The position numbers and the translations under genes were made by a program. From an uncultured Dorea sp. (lineage in GTDB: Bacteria > Bacillota_A > Clostridia > Lachnospirales > Lachnospiraceae): DNA of 64,000 bases. The stretch is taken from positions 1 through 64,000 of the forward strand of contig CAJTRM010000010.1 in assembly GCA_910578865.1 (NCBI GenBank), in the 5' to 3' direction. Below are positions 34,016-42,444 of this stretch, piece after piece. Every line of letters begins with the position of its first letter. Position 1 is the stretch's first letter. The notes beneath the pieces are model-generated. The model saw nothing but the letters and a program-made list of their open reading frames with translations. It did no database searches and was not told the origin of the DNA.

Positions 34016-35425
34016 TTAATACAAGACGGAAGGTAAAAAATCTATGTAATGAACCGTGTAGTCTTCCTTCAGGTAAATCTCTTTTACGATGGAACGCCAG
34101 AAGGAGCGCCGGTTCTCCGGCGTGAGTTTAGCATACATGGAGCGGAAATCCGAACGGAGGGCGGTTTCCAGATCGGAGAAGTCACCTTCCGGCTCCGGCG
34201 GCGGCTCCCGGAGCTCTGTCAGGTCTTCTTCGATCCGGGCATATTCTTCATTATAATAGTTCCAGCCGATCCGGCCTTTCTGGAAGAGAAGATTGAGCCG
34301 ATCCAGTTCTTTCTGAAGCTTTTCCGGAGGCTGTGACTTTTTGGTTTGCTGAATCTGTTTCCGGATCTCTGCGTAACGGATCTGATACTGGTTGTATTCG
34401 TTTTCCAGATGATCCAGTAAATATTTCTCGATCAGATTCTGACTCATCCTGCGGCGGTTCCGGCACACGTGATCAATGGCGGCGCGGTTGCAGCGGTAAT
34501 AGCAGTAGGTACGTTTCTCGCCGGTCCTGCGGTTGACAACAGAGGTGCAGCCGGTACCTGCAAGCTTCTGGCCGCAGACAGGACAGCGCATCAGGCCGGT
34601 AAACAGGTAGATCCTTCCGGAAGGAGTACGCTTGATGTTCTTTACGGAAAGGCTCTGGATCGTATTCCATTCTTCTTCTGTGACATAAGCGGGGCAGTAG
34701 GGGATGCTCCGGTAAGTACCTTTGTAGAATTCACTTGTGGTCATAGTACGAAGCATACTATAGGAAAAATCCGGGTTATAGTGTGCCTGCATGTACTTCA
34801 CTGTATCTGATTTGTTCTGGTGCTTCAGCAGATGTCGGAAACATGCATTGGCTGCTTCTTCTGTCTCAGGATCCTTGATCATACGCTTTACGCCTTCGAC
34901 CATTCCGGGCTTGTATCCGAACCCCATATTCGCCTCGCCGAAGATCAGTTTTCCCTGGCGGATGGACGACTCATTGACGAATTTGATCCTCTCGCTGGTG
35001 GTGTCCACTTCATTCTGACCGATGGAAAGGACTACGTTCAGCTGAAGGCGGCCGTCCCGGGTCTCCATGTTGATGCCGGGCTCAGATACGGACATCCAGG
35101 ACACTCCGTATTCGTCCAGAATATCCTGAACTTTGTAGAAATCCGACAGGTTGCGGAACCATCGATCCAGACGCCAGAAGAGGATCCTGTCAATCCTTCC
35201 GGCTTTCACATCTTCCAGCAGGGCATGGATGGCCCTGCGTTTTTTCAGCTCCTTACGAGCCGTTTTTCCCTCGTCGGCATACACACCGGCAACGGTCATA
35301 TTCTGTTCTTTAGCATACTGCTCCAGGTATTCGCGCTGGGCTTCCAGGGATTTTCCGTGAACCATCTGCTCCGCCGTGGATACGCGGATGTAGAGGGCGC
35401 AGCGAAGGGGTTTATCTGCCATCAT
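34016..35425 (-). CDS. Large serine recombinase (site-specific integrase)
   Basis: 469 residues. Resolvase catalytic domain (about 8-160) with nucleophile Ser in YIRVSTAEQ and Arg in LFWRLDRWFRN. Then the recombinase domain (about 170-280, GFGYKPGMVEGVKRM and YSMLRTM), and a zinc ribbon (about 290-345, CPVCGQKLAGTGC ... YCYYRCNR ... CRNRR) with a coiled-coil (about 370-420). It probably integrates and excises the surrounding element. The stop codon lies inside the left attachment arm TTAATACAA. AGGAG precedes the double ATG at 35425/35422. Confidence 0.95.
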   Translation of the reverse strand: MMADKPLRCALYIRVSTAEQMVHGKSLEAQREYLEQYAKEQNMTVAGVYADEGKTARKELKKRRAIHALLEDVKAGRIDRILFWRLDRWFRNLSDFYKVQDILDEYGVSWMSVSEPGINMETRDGRLQLNVVLSIGQNEVDTTSERIKFVNESSIRQGKLIFGEANMGFGYKPGMVEGVKRMIKDPETEEAANACFRHLLKHQNKSDTVKYMQAHYNPDFSYSMLRTMTTSEFYKGTYRSIPYCPAYVTEEEWNTIQSLSVKNIKRTPSGRIYLFTGLMRCPVCGQKLAGTGCTSVVNRRTGEKRTYCYYRCNRAAIDHVCRNRRRMSQNLIEKYLLDHLENEYNQYQIRYAEIRKQIQQTKKSQPPEKLQKELDRLNLLFQKGRIGWNYYNEEYARIEEDLTELREPPPEPEGDFSDLETALRSDFRSMYAKLTPENRRSFWRSIVKEIYLKEDYTVHYIDFLPSVLY

Positions 35426-35457
35426 ATCATCTCCTGCGTTATTATATGCAAAAAGTA

Positions 35458-35480
35458 TGCCCCTGAATCGTGCAGGGGCA
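35458..35480. promoter_or_regulatory. Inverted repeat between divergent element genes
   Basis: TGCCCCTG, seven-base loop, CAGGGGCA, followed by AATTTTTAT. It sits 33 bases upstream of the recombinase start and may be an operator for the XRE regulator or an attenuating hairpin. Confidence 0.45.
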
Positions 35481-35568
35481 AATTTTTATCGTTCCCTTGA
35501 AAAAAGAGCGAACTGATTCGGAAACAAGTACAAACTGTGGCTCATACATATTAAAAGAGGTGGTACAT

Positions 35569-35748
35569 ATGGATCCAGGCAGGAAGCCGGACACGGAACA
35601 AGATATAAAACCCAATATTCAACCGGATATGAATTTTATTATTCAACAGCTTATTTCACTATTGGCCGAGCAGGAGGGCGCGATAATTGAGGATTATAAG
35701 CTGGAGAGAATTATCCAGAGGGGAGACGAGAGGAAAGAACGACGGTGA
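35569..35748 (+). CDS. Small unassigned element protein
   Basis: 59 residues beginning MDPGRKPDTEQD. It is acidic at first, with a helical middle (MNFIIQQLISLLAEQEGAII) and a basic end. AAAGAGGTGG precedes the ATG at 35569; the frame also extends upstream to 35470 but without a site. It is divergent from the recombinase. Size and place would suit an excision-direction factor or a small DNA-binding accessory, but nothing in the sequence proves it. Confidence 0.5.
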   Translation: MDPGRKPDTEQDIKPNIQPDMNFIIQQLISLLAEQEGAIIEDYKLERIIQRGDERKERR

Positions 35749-35855
35749 TTATGCCTGTATTGCAGAGAAGGCGAGAGGTTATAAGTCACAACGATATCGA
35801 AAATTTGCAAAATAAAAGCCCTCTAAGAGAGCTTTTAATAGTGAGACTATGCAGT

Positions 35856-36008
35856 CTATTGCTCAGATGGTCTGTCCTTCTTTGGGTGTTTCTTATCCGG
35901 CGGCAGTGTATCCCGGCGGCACGAGGATTCGCGGTTCCCTTCGTAGGCATCCTTGGTTTGAGTATAATCAATAGGTTTTTCGGTTGTAAATGATGATTTT
36001 TCCTTCAT
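35856..36008 (-). CDS. Small hydrophilic element protein
   Basis: 50 residues, highly charged (MKEKSSFTTEKPIDY at the start, PPDKKHPKKDRPSEQ at the end), with no membrane helix and no known family. AGAAAGGAG lies nine bases before the ATG. It shares the strand of the XRE gene and recombinase. Function unknown; the good ribosome binding site is the main argument that it is real. Confidence 0.45.
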   Translation of the reverse strand: MKEKSSFTTEKPIDYTQTKDAYEGNRESSCRRDTLPPDKKHPKKDRPSEQ

Positions 36009-36081
36009 GTGTACACACTCCTTTCTCAAATAGGATGTGTATCCGGGAACAAAATATGTATGCTGTCAATGTAAAATAATC

Positions 36082-36117
36082 AAAAAAATAGTCCCGGAGC
36101 CAAAGCTCCGAGGCTAT
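36082..36117 (-). terminator. Terminator of the XRE regulator gene
   Basis: Minus strand: ATAGCCTCGGAGC, loop TTTG, GCTCCGGGACTAT and then TTTTTTT. It ends the regulator transcript just after its stop. Confidence 0.82.
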
Positions 36118-36329
36118 TCCCGCTTTTCGGGTTCGTTTCCAAGAAGATAATCTGTGGGAACATGAAGCGCTGCTGACAGGCTGAGTAAGATTTCCAGGCT
36201 GGGCTCCCTTTTATTCAATTCGTAGCCAGCAATGGTAGCCCGGTCAACATGAAGGCGCTCGGCGAGATCTGCCTGCGTCATTTTGTATTCCTTCCTTAGC
36301 TCCTTGATCCTTTTTGCCAGGATTTCCAT
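36114..36329 (-). CDS. XRE-family transcriptional regulator of the element
   Basis: 71 residues, a single Cro/CI-type helix-turn-helix (MTQADLAERLHVDRATIAGYELNKREPSLEILLSLSAAL) and a short tail DYLLGNEPEKRE. The start at 36329 has AAAAGGAG eight bases upstream; a longer frame to 36377 is unlikely. It probably represses the recombinase or its own gene, keeping the element integrated. It lies between the recombinase side and the right attachment site. Confidence 0.85.
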   Translation of the reverse strand: MEILAKRIKELRKEYKMTQADLAERLHVDRATIAGYELNKREPSLEILLSLSAALHVPTDYLLGNEPEKRE

Positions 36330-36499
36330 TTTACTGCACTCCTTTTCATGTGTATTCTTAATACCCTTAGCGGACAACAGCTCAGTGTGTGACTTTATCC
36401 ACCGAGGGTACAGCAGTCTGTATAAAATGCATGAATGTGAAAAGTATGTTTTGAAAAGAATGTTATTTTTATCTTTGTATTAATTCACCTGCCCCAAAT

Positions 36500-36750
36500 C
36501 CTGTCACAAGCTCAAGCTGGATGCCTTCTTCTTCAAAATATCCTTCCTCAATTGCTACATACATCGGTGCGTAAAAAATAGAATGTGCCACCTCATTTAA
36601 TATCACCTTTGTAGATTCAGGAAGGGTTTCCTTTTCCGCACTTTCAGGTGCGGCAGCTGCCGGATCGGACTCCTTCTTTTGTGAGCATGCAAGCAGTGAC
36701 ACTGCGGTCACTGCTACGACGAGGCAGAGAGCTAATAATTTCTTTTTCAT
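36500..36750 (-). pseudogene. ABC substrate-binding lipoprotein, N-terminal part (split by element)
   Basis: Start and first 84 or so residues: a lipoprotein signal (MKKKLLALCLVVAV ... LLACSQ, lipid Cys about 22), then VILNEVAHSIFYAPMYVAIEEGYF, the classic start of NMT1/SsuA-like binding proteins. The frame runs through the CCAAAT core into the element and stops after GELIQR at 36469. A good ribosome binding site (AAGGAGG) precedes the ATG. The rest of the gene is at 33208-33997. A truncated lipoprotein could still be made. Confidence 0.88.
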
Positions 36751-36822
36751 AAAATTCCTCCTTATAATTTGCTGACGCTATAATATATTCAGGGAGGAAT
36801 AATGTGTGAAGGGTGTGGTATG

Positions 36823-38316
36823 TTAACCCTCTTCTCCGTGGAAGAATACGGAATTTTTTTCATATTTGGCTTCAAAGGTCGCCTGTATGGATAACTTTTT
36901 AAATTGTTTCATATCTACGGTTCCCACCATAACGGAGGTATGTGCCTGGCATCCTTTCAGCTTGGGCAGCTGATCAAGTGCAAGCTGCGCAATGGGGTCA
37001 GATGCGGCGCTTACAGAAAGCGCGATCAGGACTTCATCAGTATGAAGCCGCGGGTTGCGGCTTCCAAGATACTGAGTCTTCAGTTTCTGGATAGGTTCAA
37101 TTGCTTCCGGTGAGATCACATGGACTTCATGGTCAATACCGGCCAGCTCTTTTAAGGCATTCAGCAGGAGCGCAGCGGAGGCGCCAAGAAGTTTGGAGGT
37201 CTTACCTGTGATAATGCGTCCGTCCTGGAGTTCGAGGGCAGCAGCAGGAGCGCCGGTTTTTTCGGCTCGCTTCATTGCAGCGTCCACCACCGGGCGGTCA
37301 TGTACGGTAATGCCTGCCTGGTTCATCAGCATTTCCAGTTTGTAGACCTCTTCATCCGAGCAGGCGCCCACCAGGAGCCGTCTTAAAGAATCGTAGTATC
37401 TGCGGATGATTTCCTGCCTGGAAGCTTCACGGCAGATTTCATCATCGCAGATGCAGTTTCCGGCCATATTGACCCCCATGTCGGTGGGGGATTTGTACGG
37501 GCTCTCACCGGAGATCCTCTCAAACATAGTGTTCAGGACAGGAAATATTTCCACATCCCGATTGTAGTTAACGGTGGTTTCTCCATATGCATCCAGGTGA
37601 AACGGATCAATCATATTTACATCGTTCAGGTCTGCGGTAGCGGCTTCGTATGCCAGATTTACCGGATGTTTTAATGGAATGTTCCAGATGGGGAAGGTCT
37701 CGAATTTGGCATAGCCTGCACAGATGCCTCTTTTGTGCTCATGATAGAGCTGAGAGAGACAGACAGCCATTTTTCCGCTTCCCGGGCCGGGTGCCGTGAC
37801 AACGATCAGGGGCCTTGAAGTTTCTATATAATCATTTTTTCCATAGCCCTCTTCACTGACAATATGTGAAATATTAGAAGGGTATCCTGAGATCAGATAA
37901 TGCCGGTATACTTTTATACCCAGTTTTTTCAGGCGTTTTCGGAACAGGGAGGCGCTTTCCTGTCCGCTGTATTTGGTTATGACTACGCTTCCTACATATA
38001 AACCATGCTTTTTGAAAATAGACATCAGGCGCAGGACGTCCAGATCATAAGTAATGCCAAGGTCGCCGCGCATTTTGTTCTTTTCGATATCTTCGGCGCT
38101 GATGGTTATTACAATTTCCGCCTGGTCAGAAAGCTGCATCAGCATACGCATCTTGCTGTCAGGCTGAAAGCCCGGAAGTACGCGGGATGCGTGGTAATCG
38201 TCGAAAAGCTTTCCCCCGAATTCCAGGTAAAGTTTGTTGTCGAACTGGCCGATTCGTTCGATGATATGTGCGGATTGTGTCTGCAGGTATTTTTCGTTGT
38301 CAAATCCTATTTTCAT
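36823..38316 (-). CDS. DUF1846 family protein
   Basis: 497 residues, full length for DUF1846, a widespread cytoplasmic family of Firmicutes with a P-loop-like TAPGPGSGKMAVCLSQLYHE near residue 175. Structures exist for the family but the activity is not established; an ATP-related role is often suggested. Conserved stretches DPFHLDAYGETTVNYNRD and SPTDMGVNMAGNCICDDE are present. It is transcribed alone, divergent from ftsH. Confidence 0.92.
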   Translation of the reverse strand: MKIGFDNEKYLQTQSAHIIERIGQFDNKLYLEFGGKLFDDYHASRVLPGFQPDSKMRMLMQLSDQAEIVITISAEDIEKNKMRGDLGITYDLDVLRLMSIFKKHGLYVGSVVITKYSGQESASLFRKRLKKLGIKVYRHYLISGYPSNISHIVSEEGYGKNDYIETSRPLIVVTAPGPGSGKMAVCLSQLYHEHKRGICAGYAKFETFPIWNIPLKHPVNLAYEAATADLNDVNMIDPFHLDAYGETTVNYNRDVEIFPVLNTMFERISGESPYKSPTDMGVNMAGNCICDDEICREASRQEIIRRYYDSLRRLLVGACSDEEVYKLEMLMNQAGITVHDRPVVDAAMKRAEKTGAPAAALELQDGRIITGKTSKLLGASAALLLNALKELAGIDHEVHVISPEAIEPIQKLKTQYLGSRNPRLHTDEVLIALSVSAASDPIAQLALDQLPKLKGCQAHTSVMVGTVDMKQFKKLSIQATFEAKYEKNSVFFHGEEG

Positions 38317-38427
38317 GTTTCTTATCCCTCTTGTCCTTTAAAAATCTCTGTATTTCAGTATGAAATATTTCCCTGTCAAGTATACTACAATGTATAGGAA
38401 GTTTACAATCTTTTCATAATGTTTTTA

Positions 38428-38456
38428 TTGATTTCTAAGTAGGCTGTCCGTATAAT
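38428..38456 (+). promoter_or_regulatory. Promoter of ftsH
   Basis: TTGATT (38428-38433) and TATAAT (38451-38456) with a 17-base spacer, 25 bases before the ftsH start; AGGAGGAG follows. Confidence 0.65.
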
Positions 38457-38481
38457 GATAAGGTAATACAGGAGGAGAAAC

Positions 38482-40428
38482 ATGGACAACCAAAACAAAA
38501 ATAATCAGAATCCCAAGAAGAACAGTAACAGACAGGGATTTTCGTTTGTGATTTTCGTTACACTGATTACCGCACTTTTGGTGGCAGCCCTCTATCAGTT
38601 TGAGGGGAGAGGTGCGGCTTCAGAGATTACTTATAATAAGTTCCTTGAATATGTAGACCGGGGAAGAGTTGATAAAGTAGAGATCCAGAGCGATAAGCTT
38701 GTCATTACCATGAAGAAGGAAAAAGGGTCAAAAACTGCCAAAGAATATTATACCGGGGTTGTAAGAGATGACTCTCTCCCGGACAGGCTGTACAAAGCCC
38801 ATGTTGAATATACTCAGAAGATTCCGGATACCACTTCTGCTGTTGTGATGCAGCTGCTGTTTACATTTCTGCCTGTGCTGTGTATTGTAGGGCTGCTTGT
38901 CTGGATGACCCGCCGGATGTCCAAGGGCGGCGGCATGATGGGAATCGGAAAGAGCAATGCCAAGATGTATGTGGAAAAGCAGACAGGAGTTACATTTAAG
39001 GATGTGGCAGGTCAGAATGAAGCCAAAGAGTCGCTGCAGGAGGTGGTGGATTTCCTGCATAATCCTGGAAAGTATACAAGCGTAGGAGCTAAACTTCCCA
39101 AGGGAGCGCTGCTTGTAGGGCCTCCCGGAACCGGTAAGACATTGCTTGCAAAAGCAGTGGCAGGTGAGGCAAATGTACCGTTTTTTTCTCTGAGCGGTTC
39201 GGCTTTTGTAGAAATGTATGTAGGTGTGGGGGCGTCAAGGGTCCGTGACCTGTTTAAGCAGGCACAGCAGATGGCGCCGTGTATTATCTTTATTGACGAG
39301 ATTGATGCGATCGGAAAGAGCCGGGACAATCAGCTTGGAAGCAACGACGAGCGTGAACAGACGCTGAACCAGCTGCTGGCGGAGATGGATGGCTTTGAGA
39401 GCAATAAGGGACTGGTGCTGCTGGCGGCAACAAACAGGCCGGAGATCCTGGATCCTGCGCTTCTGCGCCCCGGTCGTTTTGACCGGAGGATTGTTGTAGA
39501 GAAACCGGATCTTAAGGGACGGGTAGACGTACTGAAGGTACATTCCAAAGATGTACGTATGGATGAGACAGTGGATCTGGAGGCAATCGCCCTTGCAACT
39601 TCCGGCGCTGTAGGCTCTGACCTGGCTAATATGATCAACGAGGCGGCGATCAATGCAGTCAAGCATGGAAGGCAGGCAGTATCACAGACGGACTTGTTTG
39701 AGGCGGTAGAAGTGGTCCTTGTGGGCAAGGAGAAAAAGGATCGTATTATGAGCCAGGAGGAACGGCGGATCGTGTCTTACCATGAGGTCGGCCATGCCCT
39801 TGTCAGCGCACTGCAGAAGGATTCTGAGCCGGTGCAGAAGATAACGATTGTTCCGCGTACGATGGGGGCTCTCGGATATGTCATGCAGACACCGGAGGAA
39901 GAAAAGTTTTTAAATACGAAAAAGGAACTGGAGGCAATGCTGGTGGGGATGCTTGCAGGCCGAGCAGCAGAAGAAATCGTGTTTGATACGGTGACGACAG
40001 GAGCTTCCAATGATATAGAAAAGGCGACAAAGATTGCAAGAGCCATGATCACACAGTATGGTATGAGCGAAAAATTTGGCCTCATCGGCCTGGAATCTGT
40101 TCAGAATAAATATCTGGACGGAAGACCGGTAAGTAATTGCGGGCAGGAGACAGCTTCGGAGATTGACCAGGAAGTGATGGCAATGCTGAAGGGATCATAT
40201 GAAGAGGCGAAAAAACTTCTTCTGGAGCATCGGGCATCCCTGGATAAGATTGCCGACTTCCTCATTCAGAAGGAAACGATCACCGGAAAAGAATTTATGG
40301 ATATTTTCCATGAGGTTGAGGGGATTGAGCCCGGGGACGAGAAGGAAAAAACACAGGAGCGCATTACAATGATGCCGTCAGGGGAGGAAGATTCTAAAGT
40401 GCCTTCAGAGAAGGCAGAAGAAATGTAA
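38482..40428 (+). CDS. ftsH: ATP-dependent zinc metalloprotease FtsH
   Basis: 648 residues. Two membrane helices (about 18-38 and 117-140) flank a small outside domain. The AAA+ domain has Walker A GPPGTGKT (about 215), Walker B FIDEID, and the second-region-of-homology arginines in LLRPGRFDRR. The protease has HEVGH (about 435). It removes misfolded membrane proteins and short-lived regulators. Transcribed alone from its own promoter and ended by a strong terminator. The C-terminal 40 residues are acidic and variable. Confidence 0.97.
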   Translation: MDNQNKNNQNPKKNSNRQGFSFVIFVTLITALLVAALYQFEGRGAASEITYNKFLEYVDRGRVDKVEIQSDKLVITMKKEKGSKTAKEYYTGVVRDDSLPDRLYKAHVEYTQKIPDTTSAVVMQLLFTFLPVLCIVGLLVWMTRRMSKGGGMMGIGKSNAKMYVEKQTGVTFKDVAGQNEAKESLQEVVDFLHNPGKYTSVGAKLPKGALLVGPPGTGKTLLAKAVAGEANVPFFSLSGSAFVEMYVGVGASRVRDLFKQAQQMAPCIIFIDEIDAIGKSRDNQLGSNDEREQTLNQLLAEMDGFESNKGLVLLAATNRPEILDPALLRPGRFDRRIVVEKPDLKGRVDVLKVHSKDVRMDETVDLEAIALATSGAVGSDLANMINEAAINAVKHGRQAVSQTDLFEAVEVVLVGKEKKDRIMSQEERRIVSYHEVGHALVSALQKDSEPVQKITIVPRTMGALGYVMQTPEEEKFLNTKKELEAMLVGMLAGRAAEEIVFDTVTTGASNDIEKATKIARAMITQYGMSEKFGLIGLESVQNKYLDGRPVSNCGQETASEIDQEVMAMLKGSYEEAKKLLLEHRASLDKIADFLIQKETITGKEFMDIFHEVEGIEPGDEKEKTQERITMMPSGEEDSKVPSEKAEEM

Positions 40429-40448
40429 TAATATAAGCAAGGATGAGT

Positions 40449-40487
40449 AAAAGATGAGAAATCCCACAGCGGATTTTTCATCTTTTT
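40449..40487 (+). terminator. Terminator after ftsH
   Basis: AAAAGATGAGAAATCC pairs with GGATTTTTCATCTTTT across CACAGC, and TTTTT is part of the tail. Confidence 0.82.
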
Positions 40488-40511
40488 CCGCAGGAGGGGG
40501 GAAATTATTTC

Positions 40512-42350
40512 ATGTTTGATATCCAGGAGGAACTAAAGAAGCTTCCGGGAAAGCCCGGCGTGTATATTATGCACGATGAAAAGGACGCGATTATATACGT
40601 GGGTAAGGCCATCAGCCTTAAAAACCGTGTGCGCCAGTATTTCCAGAGCAGCCGCAGCAAGGGCGTGAAGATCGAGCAGATGGTCACACATATTACAAGG
40701 TTTGAGTATATTGTGACGGATTCTGAGCTGGAGGCACTGGTATTGGAGTGCAATCTGATCAAGGAGCATCATCCGAAGTATAATACGATGCTGATGGACG
40801 ATAAATCCTATCCGTTTATTAAGGTTACGGTGGAGGAGCCGTTTCCGAGGATTATGCTGGCAAGAAAGATGGTAAAGGACCGATCCAAATATTTTGGTCC
40901 CTATACCAGTGCAGGAGCGGTGAAGGATACGATTGAACTGATCCGCAAGTTATACCATATCCGGAGCTGTAACCGGAAGCTTCCAAGGGATACGGGCAAA
41001 GAACGTCCATGTCTGAATTACCATATTCATCAGTGCAACGCTCCGTGCCAGGGGTATATTTCGGAAGAGGAGTACAGGAAGGCTGTCACGGAAGTCCTGC
41101 ATTTTTTGAATGGAGATTATGATATTATCCTGAAGGAACTGGAGGGTAAGATGCAAAAAGCGTCGGAGGCGCTGGAATTTGAAAAGGCGCTGGAATACCG
41201 GGATCTTCTGCACAGTGTACAGAAGATCGCACAGAAACAGAAGATGACTGACACCGCTGGCGAGGATCGTGATATTCTGGCTGTTGCCACAGAAGAAGAG
41301 GATGCGGTTGTTCAGGTATTTTTTATCCGTGGAGGCCGGTTGATCGGGAGAGACCATTTTTATCTGAAGATCACAGCCGGGGAGGCAGAAAGAGAAATCC
41401 TTTCCAGCTTTATCAAGCAGTTTTACGCAGGAACTCCTTACATACCTGCAGAATTGATGCTTCCTGAGGAAATCGAAGACCGGCAGGTCATTGAGGAGTG
41501 GCTGACAAAAAAAAGAGGCCACAGGGTATATCTTAAGGTTCCGAAGAAGGGGACAAAGGAGAAACTTGTGGAACTGGCGGCAAAGAATGCATCCATGGTT
41601 TTAAAGACAGATAAAGAACGGCTGAAACGCGAAGAAGGAAGGACGATCGGTGCCGTGAAGGAGCTCGAAAAGCTGTTGGGGTTAACCGGTATTGCCCGTA
41701 TGGAGGCCTATGATATTTCTAACACCAACGGGTTTGCGTCTGTAGGTTCTATGATCGTGTATGAAAGAGGGAAACCTAAAAGAAGTGATTACCGTAAGTT
41801 CCGCATCAAAGGGGTTCAGGGAGCTGATGACTATGCAAGCATGGAGGAGGTTCTCACAAGGAGGTTTACTCACGGGCTCAAGGAGCAGGAAGAAGGAAAG
41901 GAGCTTGGAGGATTTACGGTTTTTCCGGATCTGATCCTGATGGACGGCGGAAGAGGACAGGTGAATATAGCATTGCAGGTGCTTGACCGTCTGAACCTTT
42001 GCATACCGGTATGCGGAATGGTCAAGGACGATAACCACAGAACCAGAGGATTGTATTATCAGAATATAGAGATTCCCATTGATAAGCATTCAGAAGGGTT
42101 CCGGCTGATTACCCGGATCCAGGACGAAGCCCACAGGTTTGCGATCACCTTTCACCGGCAGCTCAGGGGAAAGAGCCAGATTCATTCTATTCTGGACGAC
42201 ATCCCCGGGGTCGGCCCTGCAAGGAGAAAAGATCTGATGAAGCATTTTGAAAATATAGAGGCCATCAAAAATGCGACATTAGAAGAACTTAAAAGGCTTC
42301 CGTCCATGAATGAAAAATCCGCGTCAGATGTTTACAACTTTTTCCATTAG
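40512..42350 (+). CDS. uvrC: Excinuclease ABC subunit C
   Basis: Endonuclease that cuts both sides of a DNA lesion after UvrAB loading. 612 residues, full length. GIY-YIG domain at the start (GKPGVYIMHDEKDAIIYVGK), UVR domain at about 205-240 (EFEKALEYRDLLHSVQKI), RNase-H-like domain (YDISNTNGFASVGSMIVYE ... PDLILMDGGRGQV) and a helix-hairpin-helix end (DDIPGVGPARRKDLMKHF). AGGAGGGGGG precedes the ATG. It heads the run uvrC-hprK-glk-pepD. Confidence 0.97.
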   Translation: MFDIQEELKKLPGKPGVYIMHDEKDAIIYVGKAISLKNRVRQYFQSSRSKGVKIEQMVTHITRFEYIVTDSELEALVLECNLIKEHHPKYNTMLMDDKSYPFIKVTVEEPFPRIMLARKMVKDRSKYFGPYTSAGAVKDTIELIRKLYHIRSCNRKLPRDTGKERPCLNYHIHQCNAPCQGYISEEEYRKAVTEVLHFLNGDYDIILKELEGKMQKASEALEFEKALEYRDLLHSVQKIAQKQKMTDTAGEDRDILAVATEEEDAVVQVFFIRGGRLIGRDHFYLKITAGEAEREILSSFIKQFYAGTPYIPAELMLPEEIEDRQVIEEWLTKKRGHRVYLKVPKKGTKEKLVELAAKNASMVLKTDKERLKREEGRTIGAVKELEKLLGLTGIARMEAYDISNTNGFASVGSMIVYERGKPKRSDYRKFRIKGVQGADDYASMEEVLTRRFTHGLKEQEEGKELGGFTVFPDLILMDGGRGQVNIALQVLDRLNLCIPVCGMVKDDNHRTRGLYYQNIEIPIDKHSEGFRLITRIQDEAHRFAITFHRQLRGKSQIHSILDDIPGVGPARRKDLMKHFENIEAIKNATLEELKRLPSMNEKSASDVYNFFH

Positions 42351-42444
42351 TATAGTATTGTTCATAGAAATTATGATATAATATCCGCAGAGAGCAGAAG
42401 CTCCGCTGTAAATTTGATGTAAAAGGATAGAAGAGGAGAGTGAC

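Larger units (their letters stand above)
33998..36499. mobile_element. 2,496-bp serine-recombinase element inserted in an ABC binding-protein gene
   Basis: CCAAAT occurs at both ends (33998-34003 and 36494-36499) inside matching positions of the split gene. Just inside the ends lie TTAATACAA (34016-34024) and TTGTATTAA (36475-36483), an inverted pair. If the crossover dinucleotide is AA (34001-34002 = 36497-36498), the rebuilt attP has these 9-bp arms each 13 bases from the dinucleotide, exactly symmetric, as expected for a large serine integrase site. Cargo: recombinase (minus), a 59-residue protein (plus), a 50-residue protein (minus) and an XRE regulator (minus). No conjugation, replication or phage genes are present. 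Confidence 0.88.

Noticed and set aside
35745..35993. 82-codon plus-strand frame in the recombinase element
   Set aside because: It overlaps the better supported 50-residue minus-strand gene and has an implausible Arg/Leu/Cys-rich product.
33208..36750. Two separate short binding-protein genes
   Set aside because: The fragments join in frame at identical CCAAAT sites, so they are one gene split by an element.
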